NCBI RefSeq assembly: GCF_963877135.1
Contig: NZ_CAWNSW010000007.1
Coordinates: 14,267-78,266 of the forward strand
Origin: Stenomitos frigidus_A
GTDB lineage: Bacteria > Cyanobacteriota > Cyanobacteriia > Leptolyngbyales > Leptolyngbyaceae
DNA length: 64,000 nucleotides
Direction of reading: 5' to 3'
Part shown: piece after piece, positions 31,425 to 40,027 of the stretch
Layout: every line of letters begins with the position of its first letter
Numbering within the stretch: the stretch's first letter is position 1
The notes under the pieces: generated by a model
What the model was told of the DNA's origin: nothing
Databases searched by the model: none
The model's input: the letters and a program-made list of their open reading frames with translations, nothing else
Position numbers and translations under genes: made by a program

Positions 31425-31583
31425 ATGGATAAATCAGAGCGCGAAAACTTAACGACGCGCATTCATCCAGAGCTGAAGGAAAAAGCGCAAATTCAGGCAA
31501 TTCGAGAACGTCGCGTGATGGCTGACCTCATTGAAGATGCCCTGGTTGCCTATCTCGCTAACGTCAAAACCAAAGTTTCTTAG
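31425..31583 (+). CDS. RHH regulator, 52 aa
   Basis: ATG 31425 with GGAG five bases upstream; stop TAG 31581-31583. The product has the strand ENLTTRIH, helix PELKEKAQIQAIRE and helix RVMADLIEDALVAYLA, a complete small ribbon-helix-helix. It starts beside the AATCAAT operators and precedes the initiator genes, suggesting copy or expression control. Confidence 0.7.
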   Translation: MDKSERENLTTRIHPELKEKAQIQAIRERRVMADLIEDALVAYLANVKTKVS

Positions 31584-31656
31584 ACCCTGCCATACAAAAG
31601 CCCCTCCAAGGTCAGCAAACCGAAGAGGGGCGCTAGTCAGAATATCTATCTGCATC

Positions 31657-31860
31657 ATGACGAATACATCATGTGATCCGCTGTCTCCGGGCGAACAAGC
31701 ACCGCTTGGCTCAACTCAAGCCGGTCATACCAATACAGGCTATGAGCTGACGTGGGAGCAAGCCCTTCAAGACTATAAAGACGGATTGATCACCCGTCGC
31801 GGTCTACGTCACTACCAGGCGCTGTTACAACCACCCACGTCAGGCGAGGTGGCGGAATGA
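31657..31860 (+). CDS. Small protein upstream of the initiator
   Basis: A 67-aa protein started at ATG 31657. It is Thr/Gly/Pro-rich at the N-terminus and helical at the end (YELTWEQALQDYKDGLITRRGLRHYQALL), like the short conserved HTH-type proteins found before cyanobacterial phage initiators. The stop overlaps the next start (ATGA). Confidence 0.6.
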   Translation: MTNTSCDPLSPGEQAPLGSTQAGHTNTGYELTWEQALQDYKDGLITRRGLRHYQALLQPPTSGEVAE

Positions 31861-32852
31861 CACGTCACTACCGCCTCACCGCTGAAGAGTGGATCACCAA
31901 CAATGACCGTTTCAGACCCGCAGAAATCAAAGTGCTCTACTACCTCCGAACACTCGATCCCTTTGGAAACGGGTGGCTTGACGTTGTTGTAACCGATATT
32001 GGCAAAGCCTTGAAGCTTGACAAAGGCACTGTCTCACGGGCATTAAGACGGCTTGCAGAAACAAAAGAAATTGACCTTGAAATTAAAACGGCGCGGGTAA
32101 GATTGATTTCTCTCTCACAAGAGTTGTCTGTAGACAACGTGTTGTCTACAGACAACGTGGATGATCGTGAGACAACTTCGATGATCGTGAGACAACCAAA
32201 TGGATCTGTAGACAACACATCATTTTCAGAACCCGCTCCAGAAGCCAGTTTCAAAGACCCCGAATGTACCAATAGATCTAATAAAGAATTTAAAAGAACA
32301 ATTGGTACAAGTACGGTTGCTCCTTCGTCGCTTAACAGTGATGGGCTTGGTACAAAATTAGACCTCTCAAACCCTTATGAGACAGAGGTTAAAGCGCTTT
32401 TAATGCTTGCTACGCAAGCAGGCATCAAAACAAACGGCACTCACTCCAGAACAATTGCAGCGCTGCGGTTACAGCGATCTGCCGCCGAAACGCGGCTGGC
32501 TGTGGAAAAGTCTGTAAGCGCCGTCGCAGAGCAGATTAAGCGGGGTAAATGCAACAATCCCAGCGCCATGTTCAACGCCAGCCTGCAACGAGAATTAAAC
32601 GGGCAAGGCTTCACCGCAAACGAGGCGAAGCGAAACACAAAGGGACGGACAGAAGAACCCAGCCTTAACAAAACGGCTCTAAGCATCAGCAAAGCCCTGG
32701 AACGGCATGATCGCGCCTGGGCACTGGGGCGGTTACAGCAACTCTGGGATGACGGCTATCAAGACCTGATCGAAGAAATGTTGCACCTGTTCAAGCGTGA
32801 ATGGGGCTTCAGCCTCACCAATGAGGGAATCTGTGATGCCTATGAAACGTGA
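31857..32852 (+). CDS. Replication initiator, lambda-O-like, with internal iterons
   Basis: A 331-aa protein. Residues 20-75 are a winged helix-turn-helix (PAEIKVLYYLRTLDPFGNG, then LDKGTVSRALRRLAETKEI). Residues 85-150 form a polar linker whose DNA carries five iterons and an AT-rich inverted repeat. The C-terminal half is helical (ALSISKALERHDRAWALGRLQQ) and probably contacts host replication proteins. The arrangement matches lambda O, where the origin lies inside the initiator gene. No phage polymerase or helicase is seen, so host DnaB would be recruited. Confidence 0.75.
   Translation: MTRHYRLTAEEWITNNDRFRPAEIKVLYYLRTLDPFGNGWLDVVVTDIGKALKLDKGTVSRALRRLAETKEIDLEIKTARVRLISLSQELSVDNVLSTDNVDDRETTSMIVRQPNGSVDNTSFSEPAPEASFKDPECTNRSNKEFKRTIGTSTVAPSSLNSDGLGTKLDLSNPYETEVKALLMLATQAGIKTNGTHSRTIAALRLQRSAAETRLAVEKSVSAVAEQIKRGKCNNPSAMFNASLQRELNGQGFTANEAKRNTKGRTEEPSLNKTALSISKALERHDRAWALGRLQQLWDDGYQDLIEEMLHLFKREWGFSLTNEGICDAYET
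32123..32216. other. Iteron array, candidate phage replication origin
   Basis: AGACAAC occurs at 32132, 32150, 32170, 32190 and 32210, spaced 18, 20, 20 and 20 bp. The first two lie in dyads GTTGTCTGTAGACAAC (32123-32138) and GTTGTCTACAGACAAC (32141-32156); the others in ATGATCGTGAGACAAC twice and GGATCTGTAGACAAC. Regular 20-bp iterons inside an initiator gene are the hallmark of a theta-type origin. Confidence 0.8.
32265..32309. other. AT-rich inverted repeat, candidate DNA unwinding element
   Basis: TGTACCAAT (32265-32273) and ATTGGTACA (32301-32309) are perfect inverted arms around 27 bp that is about 80 percent A+T. TTGGTACAAAATT recurs near 32346. It lies 50 bp past the iterons, as the AT-rich region does in lambda ori. 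Confidence 0.65.
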
Positions 32853-33201
32853 GCGCTACCCCGCCAACTGGGAAGCCATTGCCTTCAACATCAAAGACCG
32901 CGCCGCATGGATCTGCGAAGCCTGCTCGCGTATCTGCCTCAAACCAGGCGAGGACTGGCTAACGTTCATCCTCCGTAACGGCTGGACAGTAGGCGAAGCC
33001 ATCGCAGCCGCCGAACACCCCCGGCGCTATATCCTCACAGCGGCTCATCCTCGCCACGACCCCGAAAACCCCGCCGCAGAGCTAAAAGCCTGGTGTATCA
33101 GTTGCCATGCTCGAAACGATATCAGCATCACTGCCCAACGACGCAAACAGCACATCGAGCGCGAACGGCACGGGCAACAGCAGATCGAGGGGTTGCCATG
33201 A
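32836..33201 (+). CDS. HNH-like endonuclease protein
   Basis: A 121-aa protein started at ATG 32836 (GAGGG 8 nt upstream), overlapping the initiator stop. WICEACSRIC, then YILTAAHPRHDPENP and WCISCHARND give two CxxC zinc knuckles around an AAHPxHDxxN core, the HNH treble-clef nuclease pattern. It could nick DNA at packaging or replication, or act in homing. It is translationally coupled to both neighbours. Confidence 0.75.
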   Translation: MPMKRERYPANWEAIAFNIKDRAAWICEACSRICLKPGEDWLTFILRNGWTVGEAIAAAEHPRRYILTAAHPRHDPENPAAELKAWCISCHARNDISITAQRRKQHIERERHGQQQIEGLP

Positions 33202-33620
33202 ACTCAATCAGCACAGTCCTTGCAGGTTGGCAGCAGTCATTTGTCCCAGCAGTCGAAGCCTATTGGATCGAAAACCCTGTACCCCTGAATCAAATCGCCC
33301 GTATAGCACCGTCAGGATGGATAACAACGACAGACGGACAGCACCTTAACCCGCTCCACTACACTCCAGAACAACCACCACCTAAGCGCCGTTACTCCAA
33401 GAAGGGCGAAGCCAGCGGTTCCATCAAAGAACGGATCGGCAACAAAAAGCGCAAACGTCCCAGTACTAGCTATTTCTACGAATGGTATGACGACGGACGC
33501 AAGCAGCAGCGGTATGTCCAAACCGCACTCATGAGCGAGGTTAGCCAGATGATTGACCAGCGCCGCCCCAGTGCGGAAATTATTCAGTTTTTGAACCAGC
33601 GATCCAAACGAAAACCATGA
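33198..33620 (+). CDS. Hypothetical basic protein
   Basis: A 140-aa protein started at ATG 33198, overlapping the HNH stop (ATGA). The N-terminal half is neutral; the centre is strongly basic (KKGEASGSIKERIGNKKRKRP) and probably binds nucleic acid; the end is helical. No family was recognised. It belongs to the replication operon 31657-33835. Confidence 0.6.
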   Translation: MNSISTVLAGWQQSFVPAVEAYWIENPVPLNQIARIAPSGWITTTDGQHLNPLHYTPEQPPPKRRYSKKGEASGSIKERIGNKKRKRPSTSYFYEWYDDGRKQQRYVQTALMSEVSQMIDQRRPSAEIIQFLNQRSKRKP

Positions 33621-33835
33621 AAACCAGCCCCCAACTTGTCACCATCAGCGAAGCATCACGGCTCTTAGGCAGCGGTTACAGCCGTCGCAGCATCCTACGA
33701 CGCGTCGATAGCGGCGAATGGCGCGAGGGTTTTGAATGGATTGACGATCGCCGCGCTGGAGCTGCCAACCGACAGATTAAAATCAACCTCACCGCCGTCA
33801 ACGAGTGGCGCGTGAAACCAGCGGCTAAGAGGTAG
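33617..33835 (+). CDS. MerR/excisionase-like small DNA-binding protein
   Basis: A 72-aa protein with TISEASRLLGSGYSRRSILRRVDSGEW, a helix-turn-helix of the MerR/Xis type, followed by a basic wing and NRQIKINLTAVNEWR. The gene overlaps the preceding stop (ATGA) and the integrase 3' end by 11 bp. Its place next to int suggests the excisionase, although control of int is also possible. Confidence 0.65.
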   Translation: MKTSPQLVTISEASRLLGSGYSRRSILRRVDSGEWREGFEWIDDRRAGAANRQIKINLTAVNEWRVKPAAKR

Positions 33836-34955
33836 GCGGCAGCGGTCGATCGCTTCGCCACATCACCGCATCAAACAACTTCTGACGAGTCTCCTTCGTA
33901 ATCCAACGATGGTACGTTTTCTCATGCACCGTCACGCTATGCCCCATCTGAGCGGCAGCTTCAGAGTAGGGCAGTCCGCAGGCTAACGTCCGAATCGCCC
34001 AGGCATGGCGCAGATCCAGCGCGGTAAACGGGATATAGTCAGCCCGTCCAAACCATTGCGAGGCACGTTGGGTATAGTCAGCGTGTTCAGTCCCTGTTAC
34101 CGCTGGCAGCACGGGCGATCGCAACCCGAACGCTTCGACCCATTCGGGGTAACACGACCAGACCATGCGCCGCCCAGTCTTACCTTCCTTCACCGCAATC
34201 ATCCAGCCGCCAGCCTGTAACTCTTCTGTGTCCAGGTAAAACACTTCATGCGATCGCAGCCCAAACGTCGCCATCATGCCAAACGCCCAACGCCAGCCCG
34301 GATCGGCAATCTGCTGCCAGCACTGAGCAATCAGCGCATCACTGGGAATGTTGCGCGGATCGGGTGACTTATCAGAACTGTAACCGCCGCGCAGATGCTT
34401 AAAATCAGCGTTCAGACCTGCAAACACCGCTAACCGACCAAAAGCCAACGCGCAGCGCCGCTGTGTCCGTGAGTTGGGCTTGACCTTGAGAAGCACATCC
34501 TTGAGCAGCTCGACGGTTAACGGTGCGTCCTGTGGCAGCTTCAAGAACGCATTGCAATAGTCCTTCTGCCAGGTGATCGGCTCAACGGTGCCCTGATACT
34601 CTCTGCTAAACCGTTGCACCCAGGCGGCGACCGTTGCCACTGACGAGCGATCGCACTCGATCCAATCAGCCCATACAAACTGTTGCAAATTGAGCTGTGC
34701 GCCCATTAACCGCGCCTGCTTCTCCGCGTGCTGCACCCCGGCAGGGTTAGCCTTCACGCCCAGCGCTAGCTTCTGTCGATAGGGTTGCGTTCGTGCCGCC
34801 CCCGGCTTGGGCGGGAATGTGCCACGCAGCCACAACGTACCACCGCGCCGTTCAATACTCACAGGTAGCTTAGAAGCCTTCAAGCGCCCGTTTGATTGAG
34901 CGATCCGACCATCAATATCAAGACCGTTCTGAGGCACTGTAACCAGATCTGTCAT
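33825..34955 (-). CDS. int: Tyrosine recombinase (phage integrase)
   Basis: A 376-aa protein. An N-terminal arm-binding region (basic, to about 60), a core-binding domain (about 95-190) and a catalytic domain. Catalytic residues: Arg234 in GLRSHEVF, Arg316 in DLRHAWA (with His317), His339 in MGHS and Tyr348 in HEKTYHRW. The first residue of the usual HxLR box is not His (LDLR). The gene lies beside attR in tRNA-Phe. It is related to the fragmented recombinase at 1867-2400. An intact active site suggests a working integration module. Confidence 0.92.
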   Translation of the reverse strand: MTDLVTVPQNGLDIDGRIAQSNGRLKASKLPVSIERRGGTLWLRGTFPPKPGAARTQPYRQKLALGVKANPAGVQHAEKQARLMGAQLNLQQFVWADWIECDRSSVATVAAWVQRFSREYQGTVEPITWQKDYCNAFLKLPQDAPLTVELLKDVLLKVKPNSRTQRRCALAFGRLAVFAGLNADFKHLRGGYSSDKSPDPRNIPSDALIAQCWQQIADPGWRWAFGMMATFGLRSHEVFYLDTEELQAGGWMIAVKEGKTGRRMVWSCYPEWVEAFGLRSPVLPAVTGTEHADYTQRASQWFGRADYIPFTALDLRHAWAIRTLACGLPYSEAAAQMGHSVTVHEKTYHRWITKETRQKLFDAVMWRSDRPLPPTS

Positions 34956-35020
34956 CGTTTTACATGGCTGATTCTGGCATAAATTGACCTAACTAGACAC
35001 AAGCTGACATAACCAGGATG

Positions 35021-35032
35021 TACCCCAGAACA
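35021..35032 (+). repeat. TACCCCAGAACA motif near attR
   Basis: Intergenic copy between int and the attachment site, 19 bp from attR. Confidence 0.45.
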
Positions 35033-35050
35033 GCTTTAAGACGGTTAAAA

Positions 35051-35128
<78 letters not shown>

Positions 35129-35303
35129 GCAGATTTAGCGCTTAATCAACTTAGCAAACGTCTGTAGCTAAATGCAAGTAAATTTGGAAATCAGCCTTAA
35201 TCGCGATCGCGCCAAGCTTGCTTCTCAAGCGGGAAGTGGGATTCGTGCGGCAGAATGAGACTATGCAGTGTGTTCTACTGCTCATTCCTTCATTTTCTAA
35301 CGC

Positions 35304-36071
35304 ATGGACTGGCAGGAAATTTCTGGCAACTGGGTCTTAGTACCACCGCGACCCACTGCGATCATACATTTTCTCGGTGGTGCCTTTGTTGCGACCGCAC
35401 CGCACGTGACCTATCGCAGGTTCTTAGAGCAGTTAGCAGCACAAGGGTACGTGATTGTTGCCACACCGTTTGTGAATACGTTTGACCATACCGCGATCGC
35501 AAACACTGTCCTTCGCTCATTCGAGCGCACCCTGGAGACTCTACATACTACTGTGCTCCGCAAGCGTTACCTGCCAATCTATGGTGTTGGTCACAGCATG
35601 GGCTGCAAGCTACATTTGCTGATTGGTAGCCTGTTTCCTGTCGAACGAGCAGGCAATGTTCTGATTGCGTTCAATAACTTTTCGGCGCGTAATGCCGTAC
35701 CGTTGGTGGAGCAATTTTCACCTGTTTTCGCAGTAGAGTTTACCCCGTCCCCACTGGAAACAAATCAGCTTGTCTCCCAAAACTATCAGGTGCGCCGAAA
35801 TTTGCTGGTGAAGTTTACAAATGACACGATCGATCAAACGACGGTGCTTACTGATGTCCTGCAAACCCGCTTTCCAGGCATGGTAGTTGCTCAGACGCTG
35901 CCCGGAAACCACCTTACGCCTCTCGGCCCCGATGTCAAGTGGCAAGCAGGAGAACTATTTACACCGCTGGACGCGATCGGACAATGGGTGCGCCAAGAAG
36001 TGTACCGAGAACTTCATCAGCTAGAACGTGCCATCTTGCGGTGGCTCGATCCACTCGCATCCTTCAGCTAA
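35304..36071 (+). CDS. DUF1350 alpha/beta-hydrolase-like protein
   Basis: A 255-aa protein with the cyanobacterial/plant DUF1350 layout: AIIHFLGGAFVATAPHVTYRRFLEQLA, then GHSMGCKLHLLIG, a nucleophile-elbow-like GxSxG variant (Gly-His-Ser-Met-Gly). The nucleophile Ser is present; the substrate is unknown. It begins the right host flank of the prophage. Confidence 0.8.
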   Translation: MDWQEISGNWVLVPPRPTAIIHFLGGAFVATAPHVTYRRFLEQLAAQGYVIVATPFVNTFDHTAIANTVLRSFERTLETLHTTVLRKRYLPIYGVGHSMGCKLHLLIGSLFPVERAGNVLIAFNNFSARNAVPLVEQFSPVFAVEFTPSPLETNQLVSQNYQVRRNLLVKFTNDTIDQTTVLTDVLQTRFPGMVVAQTLPGNHLTPLGPDVKWQAGELFTPLDAIGQWVRQEVYRELHQLERAILRWLDPLASFS

Positions 36072-36190
36072 AGCCGCTCCTAGTGCTGGCGTTGCATATT
36101 GTCGGTTGTCCTCCATGCATGTGCCCAAAGACTGTTGTAACGAAACGTCGTAGCATAGTCTGACTCCGGATCGCGATAGGAGCATTGGCG

Positions 36191-36352
36191 ATGGCGTTTT
36201 TCAAGCCGCTCTTTCAACTGGGAATGCTGTTTGTACTGACGGCTCTTACCTGTTGGGTCTTAGTCAACTTTCTACAGGCAAGCCCGCTCTGTGGCATCGG
36301 TTTCTTCTGTGCAAGTATGATGGCCATTCTTTTAACCGTCGATGCCCTTTAG
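36191..36352 (+). CDS. Small membrane protein, 53 aa
   Basis: ATG 36191 to TAG 36352. The product has two hydrophobic spans (LGMLFVLTALTCWVLVNFL and GIGFFCASMMAILLTV) separated by a short Pro-containing loop. Single short gene; no family was recognised. Confidence 0.5.
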   Translation: MAFFKPLFQLGMLFVLTALTCWVLVNFLQASPLCGIGFFCASMMAILLTVDAL

Positions 36353-36455
36353 CGGGAAGCACCAACGATAGAGAAAAGCTGTGATGCAACCTGAGCAATG
36401 CTTGAATCTCATGATAAGATTCACGGAGTCTAAAGCGACAACTCTGGGAATGGCT

Positions 36456-36803
36456 ATGGATACTGAAGCTGACGTTGAGTGGAATGGTTTGATGGACATT
36501 GAAGCGGTGCAAAAAACGCTGAACCGTTCCAGAGCTTCAATCTATCGTTACGCCAATACCGATGCAACGGCCTTAAATCCGCCTTATAATCCATCACTCT
36601 TGAATCCTGAATTGCGCCTGCACAAAGATGATGTGTTGCTTTTCCATCCCAATGAGGTGGCCCGCTTTGCTAAAGATGTGTTGAAGATTAAGCACGTCAC
36701 TATTGAAGTTCGCGAGGCTCCACCAACGCCAACACAGGAGCTTTTACAGGCGATTTTGGCAGAACTACAGAGTATTCATGCACTCCTAAAAGAGCAGTCG
36801 TAA
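36456..36803 (+). CDS. Conserved cyanobacterial HTH-like protein
   Basis: A 115-aa protein started at ATG 36456 (an ATG at 36450 is equally close to the GGA upstream). MDIEAVQKTLNRSRASIYRYANTD is a helix-turn-helix of resolvase/MerR style; a central region with NPELRLHKDDVLLFHPNEVARFA follows, then a C-terminal amphipathic helix. Likely a small DNA-binding regulator of the host. Confidence 0.6.
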   Translation: MDTEADVEWNGLMDIEAVQKTLNRSRASIYRYANTDATALNPPYNPSLLNPELRLHKDDVLLFHPNEVARFAKDVLKIKHVTIEVREAPPTPTQELLQAILAELQSIHALLKEQS

Positions 36804-36986
36804 GCTAAGGCTCGTGAATTAAACACCCCAAAAACTGCACCTTGAATAATCTCCGATCGTAAACATTGCGTTTCTTTACTAGAACTGGCGGCTCAAGATG
36901 GACTCGCTAAGATGATCTGTAGAGTGACTGTCCAGACGAGCGTCGTTTGGCTTCACTGCAATCAAATTTGGTGCGTAGAAATTTTT

Positions 36987-37157
36987 ATGGAACCAGGTAG
37001 TCCGTCTGCCAATCCGTCTGAGCGATCGTCCAATTGGACAGCAGACTTTGTAGGCATCGTCATCGCCATACTGACCCTTATTGCGCCGTTAGTCGTGATT
37101 GCTCACTATTCAAGCGGCTCGGCTCCTTTGCCTTCTACTAACCATAGTCTGCCTTGA
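36987..37157 (+). CDS. Small single-span membrane protein
   Basis: A 56-aa protein started at ATG 36987; a longer frame upstream has no support. FVGIVIAILTLIAPLVVIAHY is a clear transmembrane helix, preceded by a polar N-terminus. Function unknown. Confidence 0.5.
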   Translation: MEPGSPSANPSERSSNWTADFVGIVIAILTLIAPLVVIAHYSSGSAPLPSTNHSLP

Positions 37158-37390
37158 TGAAGCAGTTGTTAAGGCCGACGCTGACGCTGCTGCTTGCTGT
37201 CTAAGCTCTCTGTGGCGATGCTTTTAGTCGTGTGTCAATCTCTACAAGAGAGACAATGAGTAATCTTTTTGCGATTGCACTTGCGTGAATGACGCAAGAT
37301 CTTGGAGAATAGATGGACTGCAAAGGCGTCCTGAGATCGCTATGATCTGAGTAAAGCGTTTTTACCATTTGGGATTTTCTGGGCGGAACC

Positions 37391-38035
37391 ATGACATCAT
37401 TCGCAACCACCTCTGCTAAAGCTGAAATGAGTGAATTGCGGCGGCTGAGAACCCTGCTGCCGCCGGAACTTCAGAGCTGGGTATCGGTTGAGGGCACAAC
37501 AGCAGTAAACCCACCACTGGTCACCTGCGAAGAAATTGGCAAAGATGAGGTCGAGATTCAAATTGATATGGTGAAGTGGGAGCAACTGGCGACCGATCAG
37601 CGCAATCTCCTCTTCTGGCACGAAGTTGCCCGTATCCAGAACGATACGATTCCCAAAGATGGCTGGGAAATGGCGGCATTGGCGATCGGCTTAGGTGGGG
37701 CAGTCGGTGAACTTTGGGTGCAAGATGGTCTACTGCTGCTGCTGGCGCTAGGGCTATGCGGGGTATCAGGCTGGCGCTTGTGGCAGAAGAATAACGCTGA
37801 GAAAACGCTGCAAGAGGTGATCGATGCAGACGACAAGGCGATCGCCCTCGCGGCTCGCTTTGGTTATACACTTCCCAATGCTTACAAAAGTCTCGGTAGT
37901 GCTTTAAAGGTGCTGATTGAACAATCTCCGAAGAAGCGATTGCGGTCAAAGTATGAAGCTCGACTGGATGCGCTAAAGAAAAGTGCCGCGAAAGCAAAGG
38001 CGAAAATGAAGGGTACAGAGAGTGAAGCCTATTAA
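37391..38035 (+). CDS. DUF3318 cyanobacterial protein
   Basis: A 214-aa protein found only in cyanobacteria (DUF3318 style): MTSFATTSAKAEMSELRRL at the start, a soluble domain ending in FWHEVARIQND, one or two hydrophobic segments (LLLLLALGLCGVSGW), and a basic C-terminal helix (RLDALKKSAAKAKAKM). The function is not established. Confidence 0.75.
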   Translation: MTSFATTSAKAEMSELRRLRTLLPPELQSWVSVEGTTAVNPPLVTCEEIGKDEVEIQIDMVKWEQLATDQRNLLFWHEVARIQNDTIPKDGWEMAALAIGLGGAVGELWVQDGLLLLLALGLCGVSGWRLWQKNNAEKTLQEVIDADDKAIALAARFGYTLPNAYKSLGSALKVLIEQSPKKRLRSKYEARLDALKKSAAKAKAKMKGTESEAY

Positions 38036-38070
38036 GCTGGCTGTTGTGACTGTTAATGGCAGCAGCCGAC

Positions 38071-38108
38071 TAAAAAACGGCGTGTGAGCTTTTTCTTGAC
38101 CCACACGC
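38071..38108 (-). terminator. Terminator of guaA
   Basis: GCGTGTG (38080-38086) and CACACGC (38102-38108) form a stem; on the minus strand it is followed by CG and TTTTTT. It lies 160 bp beyond the guaA stop, so the guaA transcript crosses the DnaA boxes. Confidence 0.6.
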
Positions 38109-38174
38109 TCATCCTTTCATTTCCCTACTTCTGGTACGTTTTGGCAAGAGCATGAGATTTCTGAAAACGCAAGG

Positions 38175-38235
38175 TTTTCCACAGAAATTGCTGCTTTTGC
38201 ATGGGTTTTCCACAGACTTTCGCTAGTTTTCCACA
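38175..38235. promoter_or_regulatory. Three DnaA boxes TTTTCCACA
   Basis: TTTTCCACA occurs at 38175-38183, 38206-38214 and 38227-38235, all in the same direction, 31 and 21 bp apart (multiples of about 10.5). TTTTCCACA is the cyanobacterial DnaA box. This suggests a DnaA-binding locus between DUF3318 and guaA; no dnaA or dnaN is in the window. Confidence 0.7.
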
Positions 38236-38270
38236 GGACGTCGCTTTGCGAACGTTCCTATACGCGATCG

Positions 38271-39884
38271 CTATTCCCACTCGATCGTCCCAGGGGGCTT
38301 AGAAGTAATATCGTAAACAACGCGATTGATCCCCCGCACTTCGTTCACGATTCGATTGGAAATTGTTTCCAGTAAATCGTACGAAACGCGAGACCAATCT
38401 GCGGTCATGCCATCTTCGCTGGAAACAAAGCGGAGCACAATCGGGTAAGCATAGGTGCGTTGGTCGCCCATGACACCGACACTACGGATCGGCAGTAGGA
38501 CTGCAAACGCTTGCCAAAGTTCGTTGTAAAGCCCAGCTCGATTAATTTCTTGACGAACGATTAAGTCGGCATCGCGCAAAATGTCCAAGCGGTCGTCAGT
38601 GACTTCGCCCAAAATACGGATGGCTAGCCCCGGTCCTGGAAACGGCTGTCGTAGCACGATTTCTTCAGGCAGACCGATCGAGCGACCCACTTTGCGAACT
38701 TCATCCTTAAATAGCTTTCGCAATGGCTCAATGAGTTTGAACTGTAGATCTTTCGGCAAACCACCGACGTTGTGATGACTTTTGATCTTGACGGCAACCC
38801 GTTCACCCGTTTGGGGATCAACGTTGGTGTCAGCTGATTCGATTACATCGGGATAAAGGGTGCCCTGAGCGAGATAGTCGAATGGTCCTAGTCGCCGTGA
38901 CTCCTCCTCGAACACTCGAATGAATTCGTGCCCAATACGCTTCCGCTTTACTTCAGGATCGGTAACGCCCTGAATCTGTGCCAGAAATCGCTCACGCGCA
39001 TTAACGTACGCAACTGGAATATGAAACTGCTCGCTAAATAATTTGACTAGGCGCTCTGGCTCTAGCTTACGCATAAAGCCCTGATCGATAAACATGCAGG
39101 TGAGCTGATCCCCGATCGCCCGATACAGCAAAAACGCCAGTGTGGACGAATCGACCCCGCCAGAGAGCGCTAAAAGCACCCGCTTATCGCCTACCCTGGC
39201 GCGAATTTCGCGAATGGCTTCTTCGACAAACGCATCGGTCGTCCACGTTGGCTCACAGTGGCAAATGTGATAAACAAAGTTGCGAATGAGCGCCAATCCA
39301 CCGATGGAATGCACCACCTCTGGGTGAAACTGCACCCCATAGAGCTTGCTATCGTGGTTCGCGATCGCGGCACAGGGAGTATTTGCCGTATGTGCCAGTA
39401 GCTCAAACCCATCTGGAAAGTGTGTCACTGAGTCGCCGTGACTCATCCACATGGTGGTGCCGTCTTCTACGTTCGTCAGCAAATCGGTGGGATCATCGAT
39501 CAGCAGAGACGCTTTGCCATACTCTGCCAGGTCAGAACGCTCTACGCCGCCACCTAGTTGCTGCACCATCAGCTGCATACCGTAGCACACACCTAGAATC
39601 GGCACACCTAAGTTCCAGATTGCTTGATCGCAATGAGGCGCTCCGGTGTCATACACCGAACTGGGTCCCCCTGAAAGAATGATGCCCTTCGGATTAAGCT
39701 GCCGCAGCTGCTCTACGGTGGTTCGATACGAAAGCACTTCAGAGTAAACCTGCGTCTCCCGAATCCGCCGGGCGATAAGCTCAGAGTACTGAGAGCCAAA
39801 ATCTAGAATGACGATCATCTGACGGTTAAGTCGATTTTGATCGATGGATTCGACCTGAAGCTGTTGTTCTGTCTGTAGAGTCAC
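38271..39884 (-). CDS. guaA: GMP synthase (glutamine-hydrolysing)
   Basis: A 537-aa enzyme that aminates XMP to GMP. Class-I glutamine amidotransferase: Cys100 in GVCYGMQ, His187 and Glu189 in FHPE. ATP-pyrophosphatase loop SGGVDSS at 241-247. The C-terminal dimerisation domain ends in KPPGTIEWE, the usual GuaA end. The length is typical of cyanobacteria. Confidence 0.97.
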   Translation of the reverse strand: MTLQTEQQLQVESIDQNRLNRQMIVILDFGSQYSELIARRIRETQVYSEVLSYRTTVEQLRQLNPKGIILSGGPSSVYDTGAPHCDQAIWNLGVPILGVCYGMQLMVQQLGGGVERSDLAEYGKASLLIDDPTDLLTNVEDGTTMWMSHGDSVTHFPDGFELLAHTANTPCAAIANHDSKLYGVQFHPEVVHSIGGLALIRNFVYHICHCEPTWTTDAFVEEAIREIRARVGDKRVLLALSGGVDSSTLAFLLYRAIGDQLTCMFIDQGFMRKLEPERLVKLFSEQFHIPVAYVNARERFLAQIQGVTDPEVKRKRIGHEFIRVFEEESRRLGPFDYLAQGTLYPDVIESADTNVDPQTGERVAVKIKSHHNVGGLPKDLQFKLIEPLRKLFKDEVRKVGRSIGLPEEIVLRQPFPGPGLAIRILGEVTDDRLDILRDADLIVRQEINRAGLYNELWQAFAVLLPIRSVGVMGDQRTYAYPIVLRFVSSEDGMTADWSRVSYDLLETISNRIVNEVRGINRVVYDITSKPPGTIEWE

Positions 39885-39945
39885 CGAGGTATCCTAAGCG
39901 TTGCTACTAGGGTGGATATGGGTAGCTGTAATGTTTGCTCTGACA

Positions 39946-40003
39946 GTAAGTTTCAAAGCGTAAGTTTCAAAGCGTAAGTTTCAAAGCGTAAATCTCAAAC
40001 AGC
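39946..40003. repeat. 14-bp tandem repeat upstream of guaA
   Basis: Three exact copies of GTAAGTTTCAAAGC (39946-39987) and one degenerate copy, in the gap between guaA and cbiD. A minisatellite in the guaA 5' region. Confidence 0.8.
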
Positions 40004-40027
40004 GATGCGTAAATTTGCGTATTGTAA

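Noticed and set aside
31599..31633. GCCCCTC/GAGGGGC hairpin after the RHH gene
   Set aside because: No plus-strand T tract; only a short T4 on the minus strand, where no transcript is expected.
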